From contig NZ_CBFIEO010000004.1 of NCBI RefSeq assembly GCF_965661665.1, forward strand, positions 1-64,000: a stretch of 64,000 bases of DNA, given 5' to 3'. Under the pieces are notes generated by a model. That model made no database searches. It worked only from the letters and a program-made list of their open reading frames with translations, and was not told where the DNA came from. Below are positions 16,280 to 22,925 of this stretch, in pieces. Position 1 is the first letter of the stretch; every line of letters starts with the position of its first letter. Both the position numbers and the translations under genes were made by a program. This stretch comes from Cognatiyoonia sp965661665 (lineage in GTDB: Bacteria; Pseudomonadota; Alphaproteobacteria; Rhodobacterales; Rhodobacteraceae).

Positions 16280-16917
16280 TGGGTTTGTCCTTCTGGCAAA
16301 CCGACGGCAAGCGCGTTCACGGCTGCAGAGGCCATCGCGGACCCACCACGCCGTCCGCGCAATGCCACAAACTCCGCCCCGCGCGGGTTGGCGGTAAGCT
16401 CGGCTTTAGATTCTGCCGCACCTACGAAGCCCACAGGGAACCCGAGGATCACCGCCGGTTTTGGCGCGCCTTGGTCCATGAGTTCGAGAAGGTGAAAGAG
16501 CGCCGTCGGCGCATTGCCGATGGCTACAACCGCGCCCTCCAGATGCGGCGCCCATAATTCGACCGCTGCAGCGGACCGCGTGTTGCCGATCTCCTTAACC
16601 CGATCCGGCACAGATGGGTCATTCAAGGTGACGATCACGTCGTTCTGGGCGGGCAAATAGCGCCTGATGATCCCCGCGCCCACCATTTCACAATCACAAA
16701 GGATCGGAGCCCCGTTTTGAAGCGCAGCCTGACCCGCAAGCGCCGCACCTCGGGACCACGCCAAACGATCAGCCACTTCAACCATGCCGCAGGCGTGGAT
16801 CACCCGCGTGATCAGCGGGTGCATATTTGCCTGAAATCGCTCCAGCCGCGCTTCGCGGCGGACGGTTTCAAAGCTTTCGGCATAAATCGCCTGAGGGTCG
16901 GTTTTGTAGGGGCGCAT
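16276..16917 (-). CDS. cobH: Precorrin-8X methylmutase
   Basis: Moves the methyl group from C-11 to C-12, converting precorrin-8X to hydrogenobyrinate. 213 residues, no cofactor. The catalytic His lies in VTRVIHACGMVEVADRL (His41); further signatures GAPILCDCEMVGAGI, ELWAPHLEGAVVAIGNAPTAL and PAVILGFPVGFVGAAESK. Ten bases follow the small membrane gene upstream; the end overlaps cobL by ATGA. Confidence 0.96.
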   Translation of the reverse strand: MRPYKTDPQAIYAESFETVRREARLERFQANMHPLITRVIHACGMVEVADRLAWSRGAALAGQAALQNGAPILCDCEMVGAGIIRRYLPAQNDVIVTLNDPSVPDRVKEIGNTRSAAAVELWAPHLEGAVVAIGNAPTALFHLLELMDQGAPKPAVILGFPVGFVGAAESKAELTANPRGAEFVALRGRRGGSAMASAAVNALAVGLPEGQTH

Positions 16918-16927
16918 GACTCACGCT

Positions 16928-17140
16928 CTATGCTGGCTCGGCTTCGGTATCGGGCTCATCCTCGGCCTCTGGTTCAACCACTTCGCCTTTGCGTTTGCCC
17001 AAAAGCGCGGCAAGGCCCGCCGCACCGATCAAACCGATAGCAATCCAATGATCGTGACCTGCCACTTCAATAATGTGGCCCGGATGAGCAGCAGCAGAGG
17101 TCGCGAAGAAAAGAAAAAAAGTAGAAGTCAGTGAGCGCAT
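16928..17140 (-). CDS. Small membrane protein heading the cobH operon (DUF6732-like)
   Basis: A 70-residue protein: signal-like N-terminus (RSLTSTFFLFFATSAAA), a short lumenal stretch with clustered His (HPGHIIEVAGHDHW), one hydrophobic helix (AIGLIGAAGLAALLG) and an acidic tail (EPEAEDEPDTEAEPA). Start at 17140 is favoured by GAGG 5 bp upstream; an upstream ATG at 17161 is possible. The N-terminal AHPGH resembles HupE/UreJ-type nickel/cobalt permeases, and it leads an operon for cobalamin synthesis. A role in cobalt handling is inference. I recall such proteins as DUF6732 in Rhodobacteraceae. Confidence 0.65.
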   Translation of the reverse strand: MRSLTSTFFLFFATSAAAHPGHIIEVAGHDHWIAIGLIGAAGLAALLGKRKGEVVEPEAEDEPDTEAEPA

Positions 17141-17427
17141 GGCATCCTCATTTGTTTTCAATGAAAGAGGGAAGGCACCAAAAGCGGCGCGACGATGTGT
17201 TCCGCCGATCCCCTGTTTGGGTCAACCGTGACAACACCAACCTCTCTGGCCCCGTAGGGCTTCGTCGCTGTCGATATACCCAGCCACCCCATGGCCCGCA
17301 ATCCAAGAAACGCCGCAGAACCCAACGTTCCCGACCTGTGCAGCAACGCACTTCAGCTGCGCGGTCTGCTCTATTGGCCGAATCCGCGCACAGGCCTAAA
17401 TCCTGAACAAGAACGAAGGAGAAGACG

Positions 17428-18402
17428 ATGGGTCAGTTGGTCGACGGTGTTTGGCAAGATGTTTGGTATGACACCAAATCAACAGGTGGTGCTTTCAAGC
17501 GGACCACAGCGAAGTTTCGCAATTGGATCACTGCGGATGGCAGTGCTGGACCATCCGGCGAAGGTGGGTTTCCGGCAGAGGCTGGCCGCTATCACCTCTA
17601 TGTCTCCTACGCCTGCCCTTGGGCGCATCGCACGCTCATCTTTCGCAAGCTGAAGGGTCTTGAGGACCTGATTACGATTTCTGCTGTTCATCCGGATATG
17701 CTGGGGGAGGGCTGGACCTTTGAAACGGATGACAAAGGGGCCACAGGCGACACTCTTTATGGTCTAGACTTCGCGCGGGAAGTTTACACCAAGGCCGACC
17801 CAAAAATTTCGGGGCGTGTGACGGTGCCAGTTCTTTGGGATAAGCAGCGTGAAACGATCGTCTCGAACGAATCCTCCGAAATCATTCGCATGTTCAACAG
17901 CACCTTTAACGACATCACCGGCAACACGCTCGATTTGTGGCCGGAAGAGCTGCGCGATGAAATTGAAGAGGTGAACAGCCGCATCTATTCCACCGTCAAC
18001 AACGGGGTCTACAAATCTGGCTTTGCCACCAGTCAGGAGGCCTATGACGCGGCCGTTGTACCGCTGTTTGAAAGCCTCGACTGGATCGAGGACCGTTTGG
18101 CGGCCAATCGCTATCTCATGGGCGATCAAATTACCGAAGCGGATTGGCGGCTTTGGACGACCCTCATTCGGTTCGATCCGGTCTATAACCTACACTTCAA
18201 GTGCAATAAGAAGCGGATCATCGACTATCCCAACATCTGGGCGTTCACACGCGAACTCTATCAGTGGGATGGTGTGGCAGAGACCGTGAATATGGATCAC
18301 ATCGTGCGGCACTATCACTACAGCCACGAAACCATCAACCCCAACCGGATTATTCCAATTAATCCAGAACTGGGTCTGGCAGAGCCGCATCATCGCGGCT
18401 GA
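17428..18402 (+). CDS. Glutathionyl-hydroquinone reductase (Xi-class GST)
   Basis: A 324-residue protein of the YqjG/EcfG family that reduces glutathionyl-hydroquinones to hydroquinones with glutathione. The hallmark Cys-Pro-Trp-Ala active site is in YVSYACPWAHRTLIFRKLKG (Cys near residue 59). Other family parts: VTVPVLWDKQRETIVSNESSEIIRMFN, the all-alpha C-terminal domain with LFESLDWIEDRLAANRYLMG and QITEADWRLWTTLIRFDPVY, and the closing HYHYSHETINPNRIIP. Start supported by AAGGAG upstream. Sits between the two halves of cob block I with no evident link to cobalamin. Confidence 0.93.
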   Translation: MGQLVDGVWQDVWYDTKSTGGAFKRTTAKFRNWITADGSAGPSGEGGFPAEAGRYHLYVSYACPWAHRTLIFRKLKGLEDLITISAVHPDMLGEGWTFETDDKGATGDTLYGLDFAREVYTKADPKISGRVTVPVLWDKQRETIVSNESSEIIRMFNSTFNDITGNTLDLWPEELRDEIEEVNSRIYSTVNNGVYKSGFATSQEAYDAAVVPLFESLDWIEDRLAANRYLMGDQITEADWRLWTTLIRFDPVYNLHFKCNKKRIIDYPNIWAFTRELYQWDGVAETVNMDHIVRHYHYSHETINPNRIIPINPELGLAEPHHRG

Positions 18403-18418
18403 TGTCGCTGCCATAGTG

Positions 18419-18760
18419 CTAAACGATCTGTGCGAGATCACCCGGCGGGGTTTCGCTTTCTACAATCGCTCTCACATTGCTGCTATGTGCGAGAATCGTG
18501 CCGTCAGAGAAGAAGCTGGCTTTAGTCACGAAGACCACATTCGCATTTGGCTGTCGGAACGACGCCATATCCGCAACGCTGAGTGCATTCTCTTCGGACA
18601 ACATCAAATCCAAAACGATGACATCAAAATCAGCGACTTCGAGCATCTCAATGGCGTCGTGACCGTCAAGTGAAACTGATACATGGCTGCCCAGTCGCTC
18701 CAAATGCGACTGCCACAAACGGAATAATTCTCTGTTGCTATGAACGATAAGCGTCCGCAC
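18419..18760 (-). CDS. Atypical single-domain receiver protein
   Basis: About 113 residues, starting at GTG 18760 (RTLIVHSNRELFRLWQSHL). It has the CheY-like layout: the phospho-acceptor candidate Asp51 in VIVLDLML and Thr79 in VVFVTK. The acidic pair after strand beta-1 that binds Mg is absent (HSN in place of DD), and the Lys of the usual KP near the end is replaced (ESETPP). It probably does not use the normal phosphorylation switch. A CtrA-type site lies about 80-95 bp upstream. It has no output domain. Convergent with the GST gene 16 bp away. Confidence 0.72.
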   Translation of the reverse strand: MRTLIVHSNRELFRLWQSHLERLGSHVSVSLDGHDAIEMLEVADFDVIVLDLMLSEENALSVADMASFRQPNANVVFVTKASFFSDGTILAHSSNVRAIVESETPPGDLAQIV

Positions 18761-18840
18761 GGCAGCTTGACCCTTCGCTTCCAATTTCGAGTTTTTGCTT
18801 GCCCATCCTACAGGCACCCTTTGTGAATTGACTGTAAAGC

Positions 18841-18856
18841 TTAATGAATAGTTAAC
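18841..18856. promoter_or_regulatory. CtrA-type binding site
   Basis: TTAATGAATAGTTAAC matches TTAA-N7-TTAAC exactly and also the fuller form TTAAY-N5-GTTAAC. It lies in the 195-bp divergent region between the receiver gene (minus, start 18760) and the DUF1636 gene (plus, start 18956), closer to the former. Confidence 0.6.
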
Positions 18857-18955
18857 GATATTTACTGCCATTCGATTCAATCGCATTTTGGGCAGCATTG
18901 CTTGCATCACCCGCGGTTTTCGGCTTGAAACACGTTTGAAACAAAGGGCCCCACG

Positions 18956-19330
18956 ATGACAACTTGGATTACAGTTTGTGACACCTGTAAGCAGGATGGG
19001 TGGGATCCGTCCGCGCAACCCCGCACCGACGGGGAGGTTTTGGCAGAGCTTATCGAAGCGGCCGCGAAAGGGCAGGACGACGTCAAAACGCGACGCTTTT
19101 CCTGCCTCATGGGCTGCAAACGCGCCTGCAACGTCACCATCCAAAGCGCCGGTAAGTTCAACTACAGCTTGGGTGAGTTCGAACCGACGGAGGATGCGGC
19201 ATCTGGGATCGTAGATTACGCAGCCAAACATGCAGAAAGTGAAACAGGTCAGGTGCCTTACCGTGAATGGCCTGAAGCAATCAAAGGGCATTTTGTGACA
19301 CGGCATGTGCCGCTGACAGAGCCGGAATGA
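18956..19330 (+). CDS. DUF1636 protein (ferredoxin-like, cobalamin-linked)
   Basis: A 124-residue protein with Cys pairs placed like thioredoxin-fold [2Fe-2S] ferredoxins: CDTCKQ (residues 8-11) and CLMGCKRAC (about 50-58). The remainder includes TIQSAGKFNYSLGEFEP and VPYREWPEAIKGHFVTRHVP. DUF1636 genes are commonly found in cobalamin clusters; here it overlaps cobC by ATGA (19327-19330), implying coupled translation. A redox or metal-binding role is inference; no reaction is assigned. Confidence 0.82.
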   Translation: MTTWITVCDTCKQDGWDPSAQPRTDGEVLAELIEAAAKGQDDVKTRRFSCLMGCKRACNVTIQSAGKFNYSLGEFEPTEDAASGIVDYAAKHAESETGQVPYREWPEAIKGHFVTRHVPLTEPE

Positions 19331-20259
19331 CAAAATTGCGCGATCATGGCGGCGGGCTTGATGCTGCCGCTGCCAAATGGGGCGGGACCCGTTGCGATTG
19401 GTTGGACCTGTCGACGGGCATCAACCCTGTACCCTATCCAACGGGCAAGGTGTCAGCCGAAAGCTGGACCGCCCTGCCCGATCAAGCCGCTTTTGAGCGC
19501 CTGACCAATGCGGTCCGCACTTTCTGGAACGTGCCAGAGGGGGTCGCAGTCCTCCCCGCGCCAGGTGCATCGGCGTTGATCGCGCAATTGCCACATGTGC
19601 TCGACGGTCAATCCGTCGAAATCTGCAAACCCACTTATAACGAACACGAGGCCGCTTTTGTCGCCCAAGGTTGGGATCTGCGCGATGGCGGCGATGTTGG
19701 CGTGTTCGTGCACCCCAACAATCCCGACGGGCGGATGTGGACCGCGATAGAAATGACGAACCGCATTCGCGTCATCGACGAAAGCTTTTGTGATATTGCT
19801 CCAGATCAGAGCCATATCCAGCAGACCGTAAAATCCGAAACGATTGTTTTGAAGAGCTTTGGCAAGTTTTGGGGACTTGCAGGGCTGCGCCTTGGATTTG
19901 TAATAGGTGATCCAGAAATCATCACGCGCCTCCGCGCAACTTTGGGGCCGTGGCAAGTGTCTGGCCCAGCCTTGGCGATTGGCGCTACAGCATTGGAGGA
20001 CGATTTGTGGGCTGAAGCAACGCGCGTGCGTCTGTCCCAAGATGCAATGCAATTGGACGCTTTGATGACCAAGGCTGGGGCCAAGACGGTCGGCGGCACG
20101 ACGCTGTTCCGCCTTTATGACACCTCAGACGCGCAAGAGTGGCAGAACCGCTTGGCAGAGCATCACATCTGGTCGCGCATTTTTCCTTATTCCAAGACAT
20201 GGCTACGCCTCGGCCTCCCTGGACTAAAGGATTGGGCGCGGTTGGAGGCCGCGCTGTGA
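19327..20259 (+). CDS. cobC: Threonine-phosphate decarboxylase, cobalamin aminopropanol branch
   Basis: A 310-residue PLP enzyme making (R)-1-amino-2-propanol phosphate for attachment to cobyrate. Recognised by LRDHGGGLDAAAAKWG, WLDLSTGINPVPYP, PAPGASALIAQLP, VFVHPNNPDGRMW, RVIDESFCDIAP and the Schiff-base Lys in VLKSFGKFWGLAGLRLGF. The C-terminal HIWSRIFPYSKTWLRLGLPG is typical of CobC. It overlaps DUF1636 at its start and cobD at its end (GTGA), so the three form a coupled unit. CobC here follows Pseudomonas denitrificans naming (CobD in Salmonella). Confidence 0.93.
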   Translation: MTKLRDHGGGLDAAAAKWGGTRCDWLDLSTGINPVPYPTGKVSAESWTALPDQAAFERLTNAVRTFWNVPEGVAVLPAPGASALIAQLPHVLDGQSVEICKPTYNEHEAAFVAQGWDLRDGGDVGVFVHPNNPDGRMWTAIEMTNRIRVIDESFCDIAPDQSHIQQTVKSETIVLKSFGKFWGLAGLRLGFVIGDPEIITRLRATLGPWQVSGPALAIGATALEDDLWAEATRVRLSQDAMQLDALMTKAGAKTVGGTTLFRLYDTSDAQEWQNRLAEHHIWSRIFPYSKTWLRLGLPGLKDWARLEAAL

Positions 20260-21155
20260 CGCTCGCCCTTGCTATGCTGTTGGATGCAGCATTTGGGGAG
20301 CCGCGTTGGCTGTGGTCCCGCATTCGGCACCCCGCCGTTGTCATGGGCAAATTGATCGGCTGGTGCGACGCAAACCTCAATCATGGGAGCAGACGCAAAC
20401 TGCGCGGCATATTAGTGATCCTTGGCCTGGTTGCGTTGGCTTGGAGCATCGGTGTGTTGCTCGACGCGATACCTTTCAAGGTCGTCGATGTGATCGTCGT
20501 GGCGATCCTGGTGGCGCAGAAATCACTGATGCAACACGTCAAAGCCGTTGCCGACAACCTACGCCTCTCCCTGAAAGATGGGCGAAGATCCGTCGCAATG
20601 ATTGTGGGGCGTGACACCAAGACGCTCGACCAATCAGGCGTCGCCCGTGGCGCGATTGAAAGTGCGGCCGAGAATCTCTCCGACGGCATCATCGCCCCGC
20701 TCTTTTGGTATGCGGTCGCGGGCTTGCCAGGCATTCTGATCTACAAGATCACCAACACGGCCGACAGCATGATCGGCTACAAGTCCACGAAACACCGCGA
20801 ATTTGGCTGGGCGGCTGCGCGGTTCGACGATCTGCTAAACCTAATCCCTGCACGACTGACTGCTCTGTTCATCTGGCTCACGGGGCCAAGCCTTGAAACA
20901 CCCGCAAAGATCATGGCAGAGGCACCAAAGCACCGCTCCCCCAACGCAGGCTGGCCGGAGGCAGCGATGGCGCATCGGCTTGATGTCGCACTGAGTGGTC
21001 CACGCAGCTACGAGGGGCAGATGACCAATGATCCCTATGTGGGCCCTAACGGCCAGCGCACACTCTCCGCCTCTGACATTGACCGCACGGTGAAGATCCT
21101 CAGGGCCGTTTGGGGCGTGGCGTTTATCGCCGCCTTGGGAATTGCCCTGTTTTAA
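20256..21155 (+). CDS. cobD: Adenosylcobinamide-phosphate synthase (CbiB-type)
   Basis: An integral-membrane enzyme attaching aminopropanol phosphate to adenosylcobyrate. About 299 residues starting at GTG 20256, overlapping cobC by GTGA; the product then begins TLALAMLLDAAFGEPRWLW as in the family. Signatures: RHPAVVMGKLIGWCD, the Arg/Asp segment IVGRDTKTLDQSGVARGAIESAAENL, SDGIIAPLFWYAVAGLPG, NTADSMIGYKSTKHREFGWAAARFDD and SPNAGWPEAAMAHRLDV. Several hydrophobic helices. Confidence 0.94.
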   Translation: MTLALAMLLDAAFGEPRWLWSRIRHPAVVMGKLIGWCDANLNHGSRRKLRGILVILGLVALAWSIGVLLDAIPFKVVDVIVVAILVAQKSLMQHVKAVADNLRLSLKDGRRSVAMIVGRDTKTLDQSGVARGAIESAAENLSDGIIAPLFWYAVAGLPGILIYKITNTADSMIGYKSTKHREFGWAAARFDDLLNLIPARLTALFIWLTGPSLETPAKIMAEAPKHRSPNAGWPEAAMAHRLDVALSGPRSYEGQMTNDPYVGPNGQRTLSASDIDRTVKILRAVWGVAFIAALGIALF

Positions 21156-21205
21156 GCGAGCCTTGCGCCTGCTAGCCTTCCCCCAAGCGATTGAAGGAGG
21201 CTTTT

Positions 21206-22369
21206 ATGCATACCCCACTTATCCTTGCTTTCACCTGTCTGAGCACCTTTGCCCACGCCTGCGGCGGCAACGTCTCCAGCTTCATTGAGGGCGTGAAGGC
21301 CGAAGCCGTCCGGCAAGGCATCTCAGCGCAAGCGGCCAACCAATTTTTCCAAGGGGCGGCGATTGACCAAGCCGTGCTGCGGGCGGACCGTGCGCAAGGG
21401 GTGTTTCAGAAGGACTTCATCAGCTTTTCAAGGGCATTGATCAGCCAGAACCGCATCGACAACGGCCGAATCTATGGACAACGGTTTGACACCACCTTTA
21501 ATCGGATCGAAGCACAGTTCGGCATCCCCCGCGGCGTCCTTTTGGCGTTTTGGGCGTTTGAGACAGACTTCGGGCAGGTGCAGGGCAACTTCAACACCCG
21601 CAACGCACTACTAACGCTTGCCCATGATTGCCGCAGGCCAGGGCTGTTCCGCCCGCAACTGATTGCCGCCATAGAGCTTTATGAGCGCGGCGCCTTTGAC
21701 CCACAGCGCACCAGCGGCGCTTGGGCGGGGGAGATTGGACAGGTCCAAATGCTCCCCAAAGACATCATCGACCACGGGATGGACGGGGATGGCGACGGCC
21801 GCGTGGATCTGAAGAACTCTTCGCCCGATGCGCTGATGTCCGGGGCAAACGTACTGTCGTCCTTGGGGTGGCGTCCGAATGAGCCATGGCTGCAAGAAAT
21901 TCGCGTGCCTGAAAACCTCGATTGGTCTTTGACAGGTCTCGACAAAAAGCAGCGCGTGTCGGATTGGGCATCGCTTGGTGTTAGAGCCCGCGAAGGCAAT
22001 CTGGGGCCGTCCAACTTGCCAGCCTCAGTCCTGCTGCCGATGGGCCGAAACGGCCCTGCCTTCCTCGCCTACCCGAATTTCGATGTCTATTTCGAATGGA
22101 ACAAAAGCTTCGTCTACGTCACCACCGCCGCCTACTTCGGAACCCGTCTGTCGGGCGCATCGGTCTATGACGCCGGATCACCCTCATCCGCGCTCAGTGG
22201 CGAATCGATTAAGGTCTTGCAACGGAAACTTGAGGCGCGCGGTCACGATGTGGGCGGTGTTGATGGCATTTTGGGTGCCAAGAGCCGCGCTGCCGTGCAG
22301 GCCGAACAACAGCGTCTTGGTCTGCCTGCGGATGCGTGGCCAACCCAAGCCTTGCTCAACGCGCTTTAA
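21206..22369 (+). CDS. MltB-type lytic murein transglycosylase
   Basis: A periplasmic peptidoglycan-cleaving enzyme of about 387 residues. The start at ATG 21206 follows GAAGGAGG. Signal peptide HTPLILAFTCLSTFAHA, then the SLT_2 catalytic domain with the acid in FWAFETDFGQVQGNFNT and GEIGQVQMLPKDIIDHGMDGDGDGRVDL. C-terminal ~60 residues form a peptidoglycan-binding type 1 domain (SIKVLQRKLEARGHDVGGVDG, KSRAAVQAEQQRLGLPAD). A cysteine follows the signal (HACGG), but the fit to a lipobox is weak. Downstream hairpin at 22370-22409. Confidence 0.9.
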   Translation: MHTPLILAFTCLSTFAHACGGNVSSFIEGVKAEAVRQGISAQAANQFFQGAAIDQAVLRADRAQGVFQKDFISFSRALISQNRIDNGRIYGQRFDTTFNRIEAQFGIPRGVLLAFWAFETDFGQVQGNFNTRNALLTLAHDCRRPGLFRPQLIAAIELYERGAFDPQRTSGAWAGEIGQVQMLPKDIIDHGMDGDGDGRVDLKNSSPDALMSGANVLSSLGWRPNEPWLQEIRVPENLDWSLTGLDKKQRVSDWASLGVRAREGNLGPSNLPASVLLPMGRNGPAFLAYPNFDVYFEWNKSFVYVTTAAYFGTRLSGASVYDAGSPSSALSGESIKVLQRKLEARGHDVGGVDGILGAKSRAAVQAEQQRLGLPADAWPTQALLNAL

Positions 22370-22409
22370 GCTTGCTTGCAGAGGTGGTCTCCAGCCTACC
22401 TCGGCAAGC
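22370..22409. terminator. Two-part hairpin after the MltB-type gene
   Basis: Outer stem GCTTGC (22370-22375) with GCAAGC (22404-22409) and inner stem GAGGT (22381-22385) with ACCTC (22398-22402), directly after the stop and before a convergent gene. Candidate bidirectional terminator; no T-run. Confidence 0.4.
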
Positions 22410-22491
22410 AACCTGATAAGTTAATCAACGACTGATCTTGCAGGACAGCGGGAGGGGCGTATTGTCCAAAGGGCAACAGCGGCCCGCCGGA

Positions 22492-22857
22492 CTAGCGGAC
22501 CTCGCGCACTGGAAACCTGTCGTCCGCTTCCATGATGAGAACAAGCCGCGTGCCGTCATGCACGTACATGTCACACTGCGAAAAGCCATTCTCAAAAGAC
22601 GAACACACCACACCTTCGGTTGCATCGTCCAAAGCATAGGACCCAAACGCCCGCCCCCCGTCAGAATAGGTGTAGCTGTAGGTTCCGCTTACGGAAAAGA
22701 ACGACACCTCACCATCAAAAAACTCATGGGTGCGGCCAACGACCTCTAAAGCCATATCATCGGCACTCAGCAGACGATCAAAATCGCGCGGGGAAAACTC
22801 TTGCGCAACAGCAGGCAACGCAACAAGACACACCAAAACTCCGGTCAAAACACGCAA
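22492..22857 (-). CDS. Small secreted protein of unknown function
   Basis: About 121 residues. A TTG at 22857 preceded by AGGAG (6-nt spacing) gives an N-terminal signal peptide (LRVLTGVLVCLVALPAVAQ, cleavage likely after VAQ). The mature part has EFSPRDFDRLLSADDM, a predicted beta-rich core (FFSVSGTYSYTYSDGGRAFG) and a Cys pair (VVCSSF, QCDMYV) that could form a disulfide, which suits a periplasmic protein. No family recognised. It sits downstream of smc on the same strand with a 68-bp gap. Confidence 0.65.
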   Translation of the reverse strand: MRVLTGVLVCLVALPAVAQEFSPRDFDRLLSADDMALEVVGRTHEFFDGEVSFFSVSGTYSYTYSDGGRAFGSYALDDATEGVVCSSFENGFSQCDMYVHDGTRLVLIMEADDRFPVREVR

Positions 22858-22925
22858 GACATTCTCCTGAACCCGAAAACCTAATCGGTTTCGGAGCTGG
22901 GGCGATATCACGATTTGGCGATGTG

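Noticed and set aside
17158..17346. Minus-strand open frame of about 60 residues between the DUF6732-like gene and the hydroquinone reductase, with a plausible-looking sequence (STATKPYGAREVGVVTVD)
   Set aside because: No ribosome site, no recognisable family, and it lies in the expected leader of the cobH operon. Kept as non-coding.
17162..17427. Search for a second cobalamin riboswitch ahead of the minus-strand cobH-cobM operon
   Set aside because: No B12 box (GCCAGGAGACC-like) or the other conserved blocks on the minus strand here.
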